Part shown: positions 43,736 to 51,765 of the stretch, piece by piece
Position numbering within the stretch: position 1 is the first letter of the stretch
How the letters are laid out: each line of letters begins with the position of its first letter
Assembly: GCA_020636075.1 (NCBI GenBank)
Contig: JACJYO010000013.1
Coordinates: forward strand, 62,001-126,000
Reading direction: 5' to 3'
From: Lewinellaceae bacterium
GTDB lineage: Bacteria > Bacteroidota > Bacteroidia > Chitinophagales > Saprospiraceae
Length of the DNA: 64,000 nt
Position numbers and translations under genes: made by a program
The notes under the pieces: model-generated
Seen by the model: the letters and a program-made list of their open reading frames with translations, nothing else
Databases searched by the model: none
Told to the model about the DNA's origin: nothing

Positions 43736-43998
43736 TCGTCCTACGACTTTTATAAAAGGGATAATCCAGATGTCTCGCTTTGCTCGACATGACAACCGAT
43801 AGGGAAAGGATACAATTCATCAGATTTCTCGCTACGCTCGAAATTGCGGCAGGGCGCAGGTGAAATTTCGAGCGTAGCGAGAAATCTGATAAAATTTAGT
43901 TTTTAGCGTAAGCGACTGTCATGTCGACCGTAGGGAGACATCTGAGCAGACAACATATTATCAGTCATTTACGCGAACCCGTACAAGTCGTAGGACGA
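43736..43998. repeat. 263-bp nested inverted repeat
   Basis: Three concentric inverted repeats. The outer arms are tcgtcctacgactt (43736-43749) and aagtcgtaggacga (43985-43998), perfect over 14 bases. The middle pair is imperfect (agatgtctcgctttgctcg near 43769 and its counterpart near 43916-43944). The inner pair is perfect over 27 bases (43819-43845 and 43864-43890; inner edge tacgctcgaaatt) with an 18-base loop. No gene lies inside. The whole gap 43662-44084 otherwise has only the rpoC terminator and a short ccatgtctccgtggtg fragment. Confidence 0.8.
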
Positions 43999-44084
43999 AT
44001 ATCCCTCAAAGAATTAAACTCCGTGCCCTCCATGTCTCCGTGGTGAAAACTTGGAGTACGATTGGTCAACGTGTTTTAGCCCCT

Positions 44085-44525
44085 TTACGCTTCCTCCAAC
44101 AGCGGCTTGATCTCCGCCGGCAGGGTACTGATCACATCCCTGATCTCGCCTTCTGAAACATGTTTTTTCAAAACTCTGAACACTGCGAGGATCGCCTGAT
44201 GCACCTCGTAGTCGGTAGTGAAATACGCCGTGGTACCACGGCCGCCGGCTTCGCGGACAGCCTCAATAAAATCGCCCAGGTGGCGCAGAATGCGGCTTTC
44301 GTCTTTGATCTGCCAGCCATCGACGTAGACGGCTTTGATCAACATGGGCAGTTGGGCGATCAGCTGGAGTGATTCGCCCGGTGGCACGCGGTTGCGGAAG
44401 GCGTGCAAGACGGCGCGCAGGATACTACCGGCTTTCCCGGTATCATCCGGACTTTGGAGTTCGATGGCTACTTCTTTGACAAAATGCTCGCCATCAGCCA
44501 CGTATTTATGGAAATTGAATGCCAT
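44085..44525 (-). CDS. DUF2267 domain protein
   Basis: 146 residues, all one DUF2267 domain. Recognised by the FVKEVAIEL, AGSILRAVLHAFRNRVPPGESLQLIAQLP and FRVLKKHVSEGEIRDVISTLPAEIKPLL segments. The domain is all-helical and cytoplasmic; its biochemical role is unknown. It is divergent from the ROK gene at 44716. Confidence 0.85.
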   Translation of the reverse strand: MAFNFHKYVADGEHFVKEVAIELQSPDDTGKAGSILRAVLHAFRNRVPPGESLQLIAQLPMLIKAVYVDGWQIKDESRILRHLGDFIEAVREAGGRGTTAYFTTDYEVHQAILAVFRVLKKHVSEGEIRDVISTLPAEIKPLLEEA

Positions 44526-44715
44526 GATGCATTGATTTTAATACTGGGTGCGTTGAATAAATACCGGTTTTTTGAAGGGTACATCACAAAATTAGGCGGA
44601 TTGGATACCGCTTTGAGATGATTCGCATCATGGGCTTCCCTGACCCGGATAATTTACATTTTGCCTGGTTTCCGGGAGATTCGTAGCAGTTTTTCTATAA
44701 AAAAACAATTCCCGT

Positions 44716-45648
44716 ATGGCACAGAAAACGCATGCAATCGGCATCGATATTGGTGGCACGCACATCAGTTGCGCGGTGGCCGATATTAAAACCGGTACGC
44801 TGCTCGAATCGACGCATGCGCGGGCCACATTTGATCACAAAGCACCGTCCGGCGAAATCCTGCAACATTGGACCGATGCGCTAAACCAAACCCTGGCCAA
44901 TAGCGATGCCGGTCAGTTAATTGGTTTCGGCTTTGCAATACCAGGGCCTTTTGATTACCAGAATGGTATTTCCCGGATGCAGCACAAGTTTGAAGGCCTG
45001 TACGGGGTGCATATCCCCGATGCGTTGCGCCCTGGTTTGGCGACCGGCAGAACCCTGCCTATGCGTTTCATCAACGATGCCACTGCTTTTGCCATTGGCG
45101 AGAGTTGGGTGGGGGAGGGACGTGGCCTGCGCAAGGTGGTGGTGATCACCCTGGGTACCGGTTTCGGCTCGGCATTTCTCGACGACGACGTGCCAGTCGT
45201 GCAGGGAGTCGAGGTGCCGCCGGAGGGCTGTCTGTGGCATTTGCCTTTCCGGGATGGTATTGCTGATGACTATTTCTCCACCCGCTGGTTTACCAGGATG
45301 TATGCGGAACAAAGCGGACACCGCGTACCCGGTGTAAAAACCCTGATGGATAAAGCGACTGTCGATCCGGTAGCCGGGCAATTGTTTGAAACTTTTGGCC
45401 AAAATCTGGCCGAATGCCTGGGCCCCTGGCTGCTTCGGTTCGGTGCGGAAGTGCTGATCATTGGCGGCAATATTGCGCATGCGTTGCCCCTGTTCGGACC
45501 GGCCTTGCGAAAAGGGTTGCAGGCTTCCTGGGTATCTACCCGTATTACACCGTCGGTATTGTGGGAAAAAGCGGCCCTGTTGGGTAGCGCCCGCCTGCTC
45601 GACGATGCTTTCTGGGCGAAGGTATCCGTTCATTTGCCAACACTTTAA
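44716..45648 (+). CDS. ROK family protein (sugar kinase-like)
   Basis: 310 residues with the ASKHA ATPase fold: phosphate-1 motif AIGIDIGGTHISCAV, IGFGFAIPGPFDYQNG, the catalytic Asp in RFINDATAFAIGE, phosphate-2 motif TLGTGFGSAFLDDD and an adenosine region IIGGNIAHALPLFG. The zinc motif usual in ROK kinases (CxCGxxGC) is missing; PPEGCLWHLPFRD stands in its place. It could be a glucokinase-like enzyme that does without zinc, or a non-catalytic regulator. No helix-turn-helix is present, so it is not a ROK repressor. Directly followed by the CBS gene 12 bases downstream, in the same operon. Confidence 0.85.
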   Translation: MAQKTHAIGIDIGGTHISCAVADIKTGTLLESTHARATFDHKAPSGEILQHWTDALNQTLANSDAGQLIGFGFAIPGPFDYQNGISRMQHKFEGLYGVHIPDALRPGLATGRTLPMRFINDATAFAIGESWVGEGRGLRKVVVITLGTGFGSAFLDDDVPVVQGVEVPPEGCLWHLPFRDGIADDYFSTRWFTRMYAEQSGHRVPGVKTLMDKATVDPVAGQLFETFGQNLAECLGPWLLRFGAEVLIIGGNIAHALPLFGPALRKGLQASWVSTRITPSVLWEKAALLGSARLLDDAFWAKVSVHLPTL

Positions 45649-45660
45649 CACTGTACTACT

Positions 45661-46074
45661 ATGTTACTCGACACACCGATTTCGACCATAATGACCCGGG
45701 ATGTATTCATCCTCGGCGCCGGCGATCCCCTGTGGCAAGCCGCTACCATGTTCAACGATCACAGCCTGCGCCATGCTCCGGTGACCTCCCAGGGCCGCCT
45801 GGTGGGCATGCTCAGCCTTGTCGACCTAAAACGCGTACCCGCCAGTGCACTCGTGGAGAGCACTGCCGACCAGGGCCGCGAAATAGTCGCCGACATGATG
45901 AGCCGTGACCCCCTCACGGTGCAGGCCAGCGATCCTGTGCGCGATCTGTCAAAACTGTTCACCGAAAATGATTTTCACGCCGCACCCGTGCTGGAAGGCA
46001 CGCGCATTGTGGGCATTGTGTCCACCACGGACCTGATCCGCTACTTTTGGGATGAACTGGAAGGAGAGGAGTGA
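45661..46074 (+). CDS. CBS domain pair protein
   Basis: 137 residues made of two CBS domains (about 5-60 and 75-132). The hallmarks are ISTIMTRDVFILGAGDPLWQA, HAPVTSQGRLVGMLSLVDL, DMMSRDPLTVQASDPVRDL and HAAPVLEGTRIVGIVSTTDLI. CBS pairs bind adenine nucleotides and sense energy state. With the ROK protein 12 bases upstream, it might regulate or report on that kinase; this is inference. Confidence 0.9.
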   Translation: MLLDTPISTIMTRDVFILGAGDPLWQAATMFNDHSLRHAPVTSQGRLVGMLSLVDLKRVPASALVESTADQGREIVADMMSRDPLTVQASDPVRDLSKLFTENDFHAAPVLEGTRIVGIVSTTDLIRYFWDELEGEE

Positions 46075-46262
46075 GGATCATTGACAGAAACGCGCATTGG
46101 TATTTGAAGCCGGAAGGGTATCATTAATGCTCTGGGGGTAAACCAACAGCGGTGTGGATGCGCATTCCGCCGCCTTCATTTATCGAAAAACACCCGGCCT
46201 GTATCCAAGAAACCCGCTGCGCGTCGTTGTTTTTAGACTTTTTTGCTAAAAACAGTTGAGCA

Positions 46263-47255
46263 ATGACGACAAAAACAATCATCCTGGCCGCCCTGTGCGG
46301 CTTAAGCTGCTGTGCCCTCGGGCAATCGGGCCTGCAAGGCGAATACTTTAACGGGAAGCAATTCGAAGAAAAAATCGTCACCCGGACCGACCCGCAAATC
46401 AACTTTGCCTGGTTCAATAAGGCGCCGGCGCCGGGCGTCGACCCGCACGTTTTCTCGGTGCGTTGGACTGGTTTTTTACAAACACCGGAATCCGGTACCT
46501 ATCGCTTTCGCGCTTTTGTGGACGATGGCATCCGGGTGTATGTGAACGGCAAACTGGTGATCGACGCCTGGAGCCTGCACGACACCGGGCGCTTTGTCGG
46601 CGAAATCTACCTGGACGCCGGGCGCAAGTACCCGCTGAAAGTGGAGTATTTCAACGCAATGTTCGAAGGCGAAATCAAATTGCAATGGCAGCTTCCGAGC
46701 GAAAAACCTTTGTTTGACGGCTATTTCGGCTACAACGACCACGATATTGCTTCGCGGTATTTGATACCACCTGCGCCACCCAAAATCAGTACGGAGAAGC
46801 CCAGGCTTACACCGGAAAAACCCAGGGATACTGCGCCCCTCAAAGCAGTTGTTGAGCCTGATCCTGAACCGGTTCAAAAGGCCCCGACCCCTGTTCCCAT
46901 CCCGGCAGATACCCTGGAAACGTACATTCCCAAAAACATTCTTTTTGAAAAAAGCAAAGCCATCATGCTACCGGCTTCTGAGCCCGAGTTGAATAAACTG
47001 GCTGCGTTTTTAATCCGAAACCCCCGCTACACATTGAGGGTGGAAGGGCACACCGACCGGATCGGGAATTCCGCCAAAAACATGATTTTATCCAAAGAAC
47101 GCGCTCAAACGGTGGCCGCCTACCTGGTCAAAAAAGGCGTCGAAGCCAGCCGAATTACGGCCTTCGGCTATGGCGATACCCGGCCGCTTTTCCGCGAGCC
47201 GGAGGGTGTGGCGAATCCGAAGAATCGGCGGGTAGCGTTTTTAATTGGGGAGTAG
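46263..47255 (+). CDS. PA14-OmpA envelope protein
   Basis: 330 residues. A signal peptide (about 1-20, ending CCALGQ) is followed by a PA14 domain (about 22-150). That domain has the pattern GLQGEYFNGKQFEEKIVTR, YRFRAFVDDGIRVYVNGKL and KYPLKVEYFNAMFEGEIKL. A Pro-rich linker leads to an OmpA-like domain (about 220-330). It has the peptidoglycan-binding signature RVEGHTDRIGNSAKNMILS, ERAQTVAAYLVKKGVEASRI and FGYGDTRPL. PA14 domains bind sugars and OmpA domains anchor to peptidoglycan, so the protein likely links the cell wall with a carbohydrate ligand in the periplasm. Same general architecture occurs in other Bacteroidota. Confidence 0.88.
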   Translation: MTTKTIILAALCGLSCCALGQSGLQGEYFNGKQFEEKIVTRTDPQINFAWFNKAPAPGVDPHVFSVRWTGFLQTPESGTYRFRAFVDDGIRVYVNGKLVIDAWSLHDTGRFVGEIYLDAGRKYPLKVEYFNAMFEGEIKLQWQLPSEKPLFDGYFGYNDHDIASRYLIPPAPPKISTEKPRLTPEKPRDTAPLKAVVEPDPEPVQKAPTPVPIPADTLETYIPKNILFEKSKAIMLPASEPELNKLAAFLIRNPRYTLRVEGHTDRIGNSAKNMILSKERAQTVAAYLVKKGVEASRITAFGYGDTRPLFREPEGVANPKNRRVAFLIGE

Positions 47256-47393
47256 GGGGCTTCGGTTGTCATCAAAAAAACTGGTTGTAATGTAGGATTT
47301 GATAAAGGTGGTAACCCTGCTTTTTAAAGGAGGGGACGTGACATTACATTTCGATATTTTGTAAAATCATTGCTTTCAGAACAAGACAAGAGA

Positions 47394-48227
47394 TTACCAG
47401 GTAAGGGCCTCGGGGTTGTCCAGGAAAAGTTGGTTCAAATCAGTATCTACCTGTGCTAGCCAGCCTTCCTGCTGCCAGCGCTGCATTTCACGCCAGACGG
47501 TGGGGTGGTTTTTTTTACGGATCCCGGCGATCAGCTTATCGAGTTTATCCCGGGAAACTCCACGGTGTTTTTGTTTATCGTATTCTACCAGGCGCGCTTT
47601 ATAGTCTCCGAACGCTTCTTCGCGTGCTTCGCGCAGAAATTCGCGTTCCTGGTGATTGAGCCGAAGCACCTCTTCAAAGCTGTATTCGAACCGTTGTTTT
47701 ACAGCATTATCCGTATTGGGGAGTTGTACAAAGGTGAAGGTGCCTTTCAGATCCAGCAGGGCGAACTTCATGGGGTCGTCTACACGCGGATTGATCAACA
47801 CGGGCTCGCCTGGCGGCGGTTGCGTTTCCTTTGGCCAATCCGGTGGGTTAAGTTTTTGTAGCGTGTTGTTATCCCTGCGGAACACGGCAAATTTGTTGTT
47901 TTTGGGGCCGTTGCAATTACCACAGGCATACACGTAATTCTCCCAAACAAAGGTTAGCTCCGGGTACAAGTCTTTGGGGGCAATATGTTCGACTTCATCG
48001 GCTATGGAATCTTCGCAGTACACGCAGCGGCGGGCGCCTGCACACATCTGGGTAAGTGCATCTTTGACTTTCCGCAAGGTGGCGTTTTGTTTTGTATTTC
48101 TGCTTTTAAACTTCTTTTTGGCCAGCGTCGATTGTTCGGCGAACGTGCCGGTTATTTCAGCCTGCCAATCGCCTAATTGATCGAGTACAGCCTGGTCGGG
48201 TTGAATGTGGTTTGGTAACTTTATCAT
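47394..48227 (-). CDS. ptuB: HNH endonuclease, PtuB-like (Septu defence)
   Basis: 277 residues. The HNH nuclease core (about 62-113) has zinc-binding pairs Cys68/Cys71 (CVYC) and Cys102/Cys105 (ACGNC), the catalytic Glu80-His81 in EVEHIAPKDLYPE and Asn97 in WENYVY. This form of HNH, with KxxKNNKF after the second pair, is that of the HNH partner of ATPase/HNH defence pairs. A long helical C-terminal part follows. Its start overlaps the ATPase stop (ATGA), so the two are co-translated. It is the second gene of the pair and would cut DNA or RNA on signal from the ATPase. The symbol is by analogy. Confidence 0.78.
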   Translation of the reverse strand: MIKLPNHIQPDQAVLDQLGDWQAEITGTFAEQSTLAKKKFKSRNTKQNATLRKVKDALTQMCAGARRCVYCEDSIADEVEHIAPKDLYPELTFVWENYVYACGNCNGPKNNKFAVFRRDNNTLQKLNPPDWPKETQPPPGEPVLINPRVDDPMKFALLDLKGTFTFVQLPNTDNAVKQRFEYSFEEVLRLNHQEREFLREAREEAFGDYKARLVEYDKQKHRGVSRDKLDKLIAGIRKKNHPTVWREMQRWQQEGWLAQVDTDLNQLFLDNPEALTW

Positions 48228-49543
48228 TTGCCTGTGGGGAATATGGCCTGAAGTTCCTGGTATTCTGCTTCTTCGTTTTTTGAGATTTTACCGGTTATAG
48301 ACTTGATATTTAATTCAGCCAGACGCTTCATTTTTTCATTGCCAGTATCGGAGCGTGAGGTATCGGCGCCAAAGACCTGGGTGCCATAGGCGTCCAATAC
48401 ATTGCCGAAGATGAGCCGGTCGCGTTGGATGCCCGTTACTTCGCCGGACTCCTGCTCGCTGCCCGGCGCTGCCAAACGCCATATAGTGCCTTTTTCGCAG
48501 GCACGGCAAATGAGTGGACTGTGGGTAGTGACAATAAACTGGAGCCCAGGGAAATATTCGGTAAACCACTGGCCGATACGGGTTTGCCAGGTGGGGTGGA
48601 GGTGGGCGTCGATCTCGTCAATCAGAACGACACCGCATTGCTTGAAATGCGGCTTTTGCGGATTTATTCCCTCAAAAACGGATCGCGCTCCATACACCTG
48701 AACCAACTGCCGGATCAGCTCAAACGTCAGACTGAGAATAGACCGGTATCCATCGCTCATTTGGGTTACTTTAATGATGTTGCCGTTTCCATCCAAAAAC
48801 TCCGGATTCCCATCTAAACTGACCCCGTTGAAAGTAGCATTATGCGGAAGCAGCCTGCTTTGATTGATAAACTGGCGCAATCCGTGAAAGATAATATCTG
48901 CATCAGAGCGATATTCGGTGGTAGTTTCCCTGGTCTGATCCTGTGCTTTAAACTCGATCTCTTTTAACCGCCTCCGGTCAAGATCTTTTAGCCATTCCAA
49001 GGCTTCTGTGAGTGCGATGTCTTCCCCAAAAACACTCAGATGTGCGCCTGCTTTCGGGGCGGCATAATATACTTTATTCCATTCCGGGTTTCCTCCGGTA
49101 AACCTTCGAAAAGGGCCGTATGCCACAGAAAACCATCCATCATTATTTCCCCAATTAAACTTTTTGGGGTTCATGGATTTTGCATTGATGTTGGATTCCA
49201 TGAGTACCCGGCTATTTCGTTTTAATTGGAACGCATTGGTAATCACTTTTTCCTTTAGAGATGGTGTGTGATCCGTTTTATCATATTTAGGATCATATAC
49301 CAATTCGAGCGTAATTGTTCCGGAGTCTTTCCCCTGGCTTAACCATTCTTCCCAAAACTGGCGTACCGATCCAATTTCTTCCGGACCGATCAGAACCGCC
49401 GAAGCACTCCGCACGATCGTCGACTTTCCTGCTCCATTATCCCCAATCAGCACATGCCAGCCGGCTTCTTTCCCTTCAGGGAACTCCATGGTAAATTCCG
49501 ATATGGAGCGAATATTTTTGATCTCAATTTTTTTGATATACAT
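48224..49543 (-). CDS. ptuA: AAA-family ATPase, PtuA-like (Septu defence)
   Basis: 439 residues of the ABC/SMC-type ATPase clade. Walker A is GDNGAGKST (34-42), the signature-like stretch SDGYRSIL lies at about 263-270, Walker B is VVLIDEIDAHLHP (305-317), and the H-loop THSP lies at about 340-343. Domain order fits PtuA of the Septu anti-phage system and OLD-like ATPases with an HNH partner. No reverse transcriptase, restriction or toxin gene lies next to it, so it is not a retron of the Ec78 kind. A TACCTTTG element on the minus strand lies about 75 bases upstream. The pair probably blocks phage growth by nucleic-acid cleavage; activity is not shown here. Confidence 0.8.
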   Translation of the reverse strand: MYIKKIEIKNIRSISEFTMEFPEGKEAGWHVLIGDNGAGKSTIVRSASAVLIGPEEIGSVRQFWEEWLSQGKDSGTITLELVYDPKYDKTDHTPSLKEKVITNAFQLKRNSRVLMESNINAKSMNPKKFNWGNNDGWFSVAYGPFRRFTGGNPEWNKVYYAAPKAGAHLSVFGEDIALTEALEWLKDLDRRRLKEIEFKAQDQTRETTTEYRSDADIIFHGLRQFINQSRLLPHNATFNGVSLDGNPEFLDGNGNIIKVTQMSDGYRSILSLTFELIRQLVQVYGARSVFEGINPQKPHFKQCGVVLIDEIDAHLHPTWQTRIGQWFTEYFPGLQFIVTTHSPLICRACEKGTIWRLAAPGSEQESGEVTGIQRDRLIFGNVLDAYGTQVFGADTSRSDTGNEKMKRLAELNIKSITGKISKNEEAEYQELQAIFPTGK

Positions 49544-50060
49544 ACATGTTGTACGTTAAACGTTGGGCTTCCATTCGCCTTCCAGCACAAAATACTGAAC
49601 CAGTTTTGTCTTTTCTCAAAGGTAAGTCGTTTTGCCGGGTTTTGAATCCGGTGCAATTCCGGTTTTAGCCACTAGTGCACGACGATATACACTAACTGCA
49701 ATCTTACAATTTCCAAACCGCTTCCAGGGGGGTAATGTACTACTCCACCATTTTACTGCAGCAATTTGCAGGGCCTTTTAAATTTTATCCTATTGGTACA
49801 GCTGTTCCCATGACAAATTCCCTTTAAAATCTGGGTCTTTGCATGCTGCTTTTCAAAAATCCAAAAAATTCCGTACAGCCCAAATCCTCTCCTAGTTCTC
49901 TGATTTTCAATCGTTCCTGCAGCCAACTTCCATCAATAAAGTAACCAGAAACCCCAAAAGTCACTCAAAAACCCCAAAAAATCTGTACTGGCAAACCCAC
50001 CCGGCAGTCCTGCTTCTTTGCGGTATCAATCAACTATTCCTCACACAAAAAAGGATTGTT
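49544..50060. other. Non-coding gap between ptuA and a lipoprotein gene
   Basis: 517 bases, A+T-rich, with no long reading frame of real character on either strand. It holds the ptuA promoter element near 49617-49624 and a small number of short repeats such as aaccccaaaa (near 49948 and 49970). No tRNA, no obvious retron-like inverted repeat and no reverse transcriptase are seen in it or beside it. Confidence 0.6.
49617..49624 (-). promoter_or_regulatory. TAnnTTTG -7 element for the ptuAB pair
   Basis: TACCTTTG on the minus strand about 75 bases upstream of the ATPase start. It matches the Bacteroidota -7 element; a -33 TTG is not obvious. It is the only such element in the gap upstream of the pair. 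Confidence 0.45.
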
Positions 50061-50840
50061 ATGAAACCGTATGTTTTTAAAGTATCTGCTATAGTTCTGC
50101 TCCTCGGCGCCCTCTGGGCTTGCCAAAAAGACAGCGATCCGGCTGCCCCTGCTGTTGCGGTTACCGCACCGAAATGGGATGTGCAGCAGCCCCGCACGCT
50201 TTTGTACGACGTCGAGTTGAAAGGCTACACCAAGGGTGCGCTGGCTATGACCCGCACAACTACCCTCGAACTCAATTTTAAAGGTGGCGGCGCTGTGATC
50301 GCCCGTTTTGGCGATGCTGCTACCGATTACCGGTTAACCATGGATTCCACAGGCGTCGTGGCGCCGCAACAGCCCGGCCAACCCTACTCACCCATCCTCG
50401 ATCTGCTGGCCCAAATACCGCCTGCTGGACTGGCAAAAGCCGAAGTAGGCAGTCGCTGGGAGGTGCTCACACCCTCGGAAAAAAGTGTGCAAGCCAATGC
50501 CGATGCCTGCATCATCCAGTCGCGCCGCACATTCAAAGTGCTGTTTGCCGACGCTACTTCGATCAAAATGGAGCACGACGGCGATCTGCGCGTGGTCGAC
50601 AACAAAGCCGCGGCCACCAATTTTGAAACCATGTTCGGCACAGCCGGCGGCGCCCTGGCCCGCCAGGCCTGGACGCAGTGGCGGCATTTCCTTACCGGTG
50701 AAACGACCTTTTCCACAACCGGAAATTGCCTGAAAAGCGCCACCTACACCGCCGTCATTCTGCCCGGTATCAACATGGATGATACCGACCTCAAGGCTTC
50801 GCCCGAACGGGAAGAACTCTCGATCCGTTTGCGGCCATAA
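50061..50840 (+). CDS. Hypothetical lipoprotein
   Basis: 259 residues, family not recognised. A lipoprotein signal (MKPYVFKVSAIVLLLGALWAC) would place a lipid-modified Cys at position 21 in the motif LWAC. The mature protein has an all-beta look, with repeated exposed-strand patterns (LLYDVELKGYTKGALAMT, TTTLELNFKGGGAVIARFG). Two more Cys lie near residues 153 and 227. The gene is followed by another small secreted protein gene. Function unknown. Confidence 0.7.
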   Translation: MKPYVFKVSAIVLLLGALWACQKDSDPAAPAVAVTAPKWDVQQPRTLLYDVELKGYTKGALAMTRTTTLELNFKGGGAVIARFGDAATDYRLTMDSTGVVAPQQPGQPYSPILDLLAQIPPAGLAKAEVGSRWEVLTPSEKSVQANADACIIQSRRTFKVLFADATSIKMEHDGDLRVVDNKAAATNFETMFGTAGGALARQAWTQWRHFLTGETTFSTTGNCLKSATYTAVILPGINMDDTDLKASPEREELSIRLRP

Positions 50841-50982
50841 ACCAACCTCAATCCCTGTCCATTTTTCCAATTTCCAATTTTTCTTTTCCAATTTCAAATC
50901 ACAAGTTTTCCGGGTGCTCCGGTTGATTTGAGACAGGAAGAGTTTGAGATCAACTATTCACGAACAGTAAAATTCTAAAATC

Positions 50983-51537
50983 ATGAAATACTATCTGTTG
51001 CTCACCTTTCGCCTCGGGATCGTGCTTGCCGGCTATCTGCTCTTTTGTTCGTTCCCGGGCTGCAGCATCTCCGATGAACACATTCAGGAAGAATTCAAAA
51101 AATTCCGTCAGGATTGTAACCTCCCCGATACCGAATGCGACGGCATCCTTGGCGCCGGTCTGTTCTGCGGATCTACCACGTTTTCCGACGGCACGCCCTG
51201 TGTGCGCACCAAGTCGATGAACGACAACTTCGAGATCAATATCGTCGGCTTTTTCTCCGTCAAAGGCAAAGGCTCGGGCACCTTAAGCCTCACTACCAAG
51301 CCTCGTTTTGCCATCCACAACCACTTTGTCGGGGAACAAGGCACCCAACGATGCGCACCCGAATACATCATCGCACAATACGGCTACGAGGAAAAAGGCA
51401 GTTTTAAATCGGAAGGCGGCGTCAACATCATTCAAATGGCCAACGGCCAGGCGGTGAGCGATGTGTCGCACGTTTTTGCCAGCGGAGCCCGGTGCGTCAA
51501 AGCGCCGCATGGTGCGCCCTTGGAATGCCATGAATAG
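50983..51537 (+). CDS. Hypothetical small secreted protein
   Basis: 184 residues, family not recognised. The N-terminal segment is hydrophobic (LGIVLAGYLLFCSFPGC) with a Cys in a possible lipobox (FPGC). The mature part is Cys-rich, with eight Cys that could form disulfides (DCNLPDTEC, FCGSTTF, TPCVRTK, QRCAPEY, ARCVKAP and a final LECHE). It lies 142 bases after the lipoprotein gene. No function can be assigned. Confidence 0.65.
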   Translation: MKYYLLLTFRLGIVLAGYLLFCSFPGCSISDEHIQEEFKKFRQDCNLPDTECDGILGAGLFCGSTTFSDGTPCVRTKSMNDNFEINIVGFFSVKGKGSGTLSLTTKPRFAIHNHFVGEQGTQRCAPEYIIAQYGYEEKGSFKSEGGVNIIQMANGQAVSDVSHVFASGARCVKAPHGAPLECHE

Positions 51538-51765
51538 CGTGGTTGGTGCCAGAACCGCTACGACGACTACAATTTCAAAATCTTTACCTAAGAGGTTGTG
51601 CAGCGGGTTACACAGTAACTCGCTCGTGGCGGACACGCTGCCGACGGGCTGTATACGGAGCGTGTGCGCGGGATGAGCAGGGCAGTGGCGACACGGGTGG
51701 TGTTAATGGAGTGATTTTGCAAAAACGCCATAAAAACAGGGCCGTATTGCCCAATCGTTGGATAT

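Noticed and set aside
49544..50060. Retron non-coding RNA upstream of the ATPase/HNH pair
   Set aside because: Ec78-type retrons carry a similar pair, but no reverse transcriptase gene is present and no msr/msd-like inverted repeat is visible in this gap.
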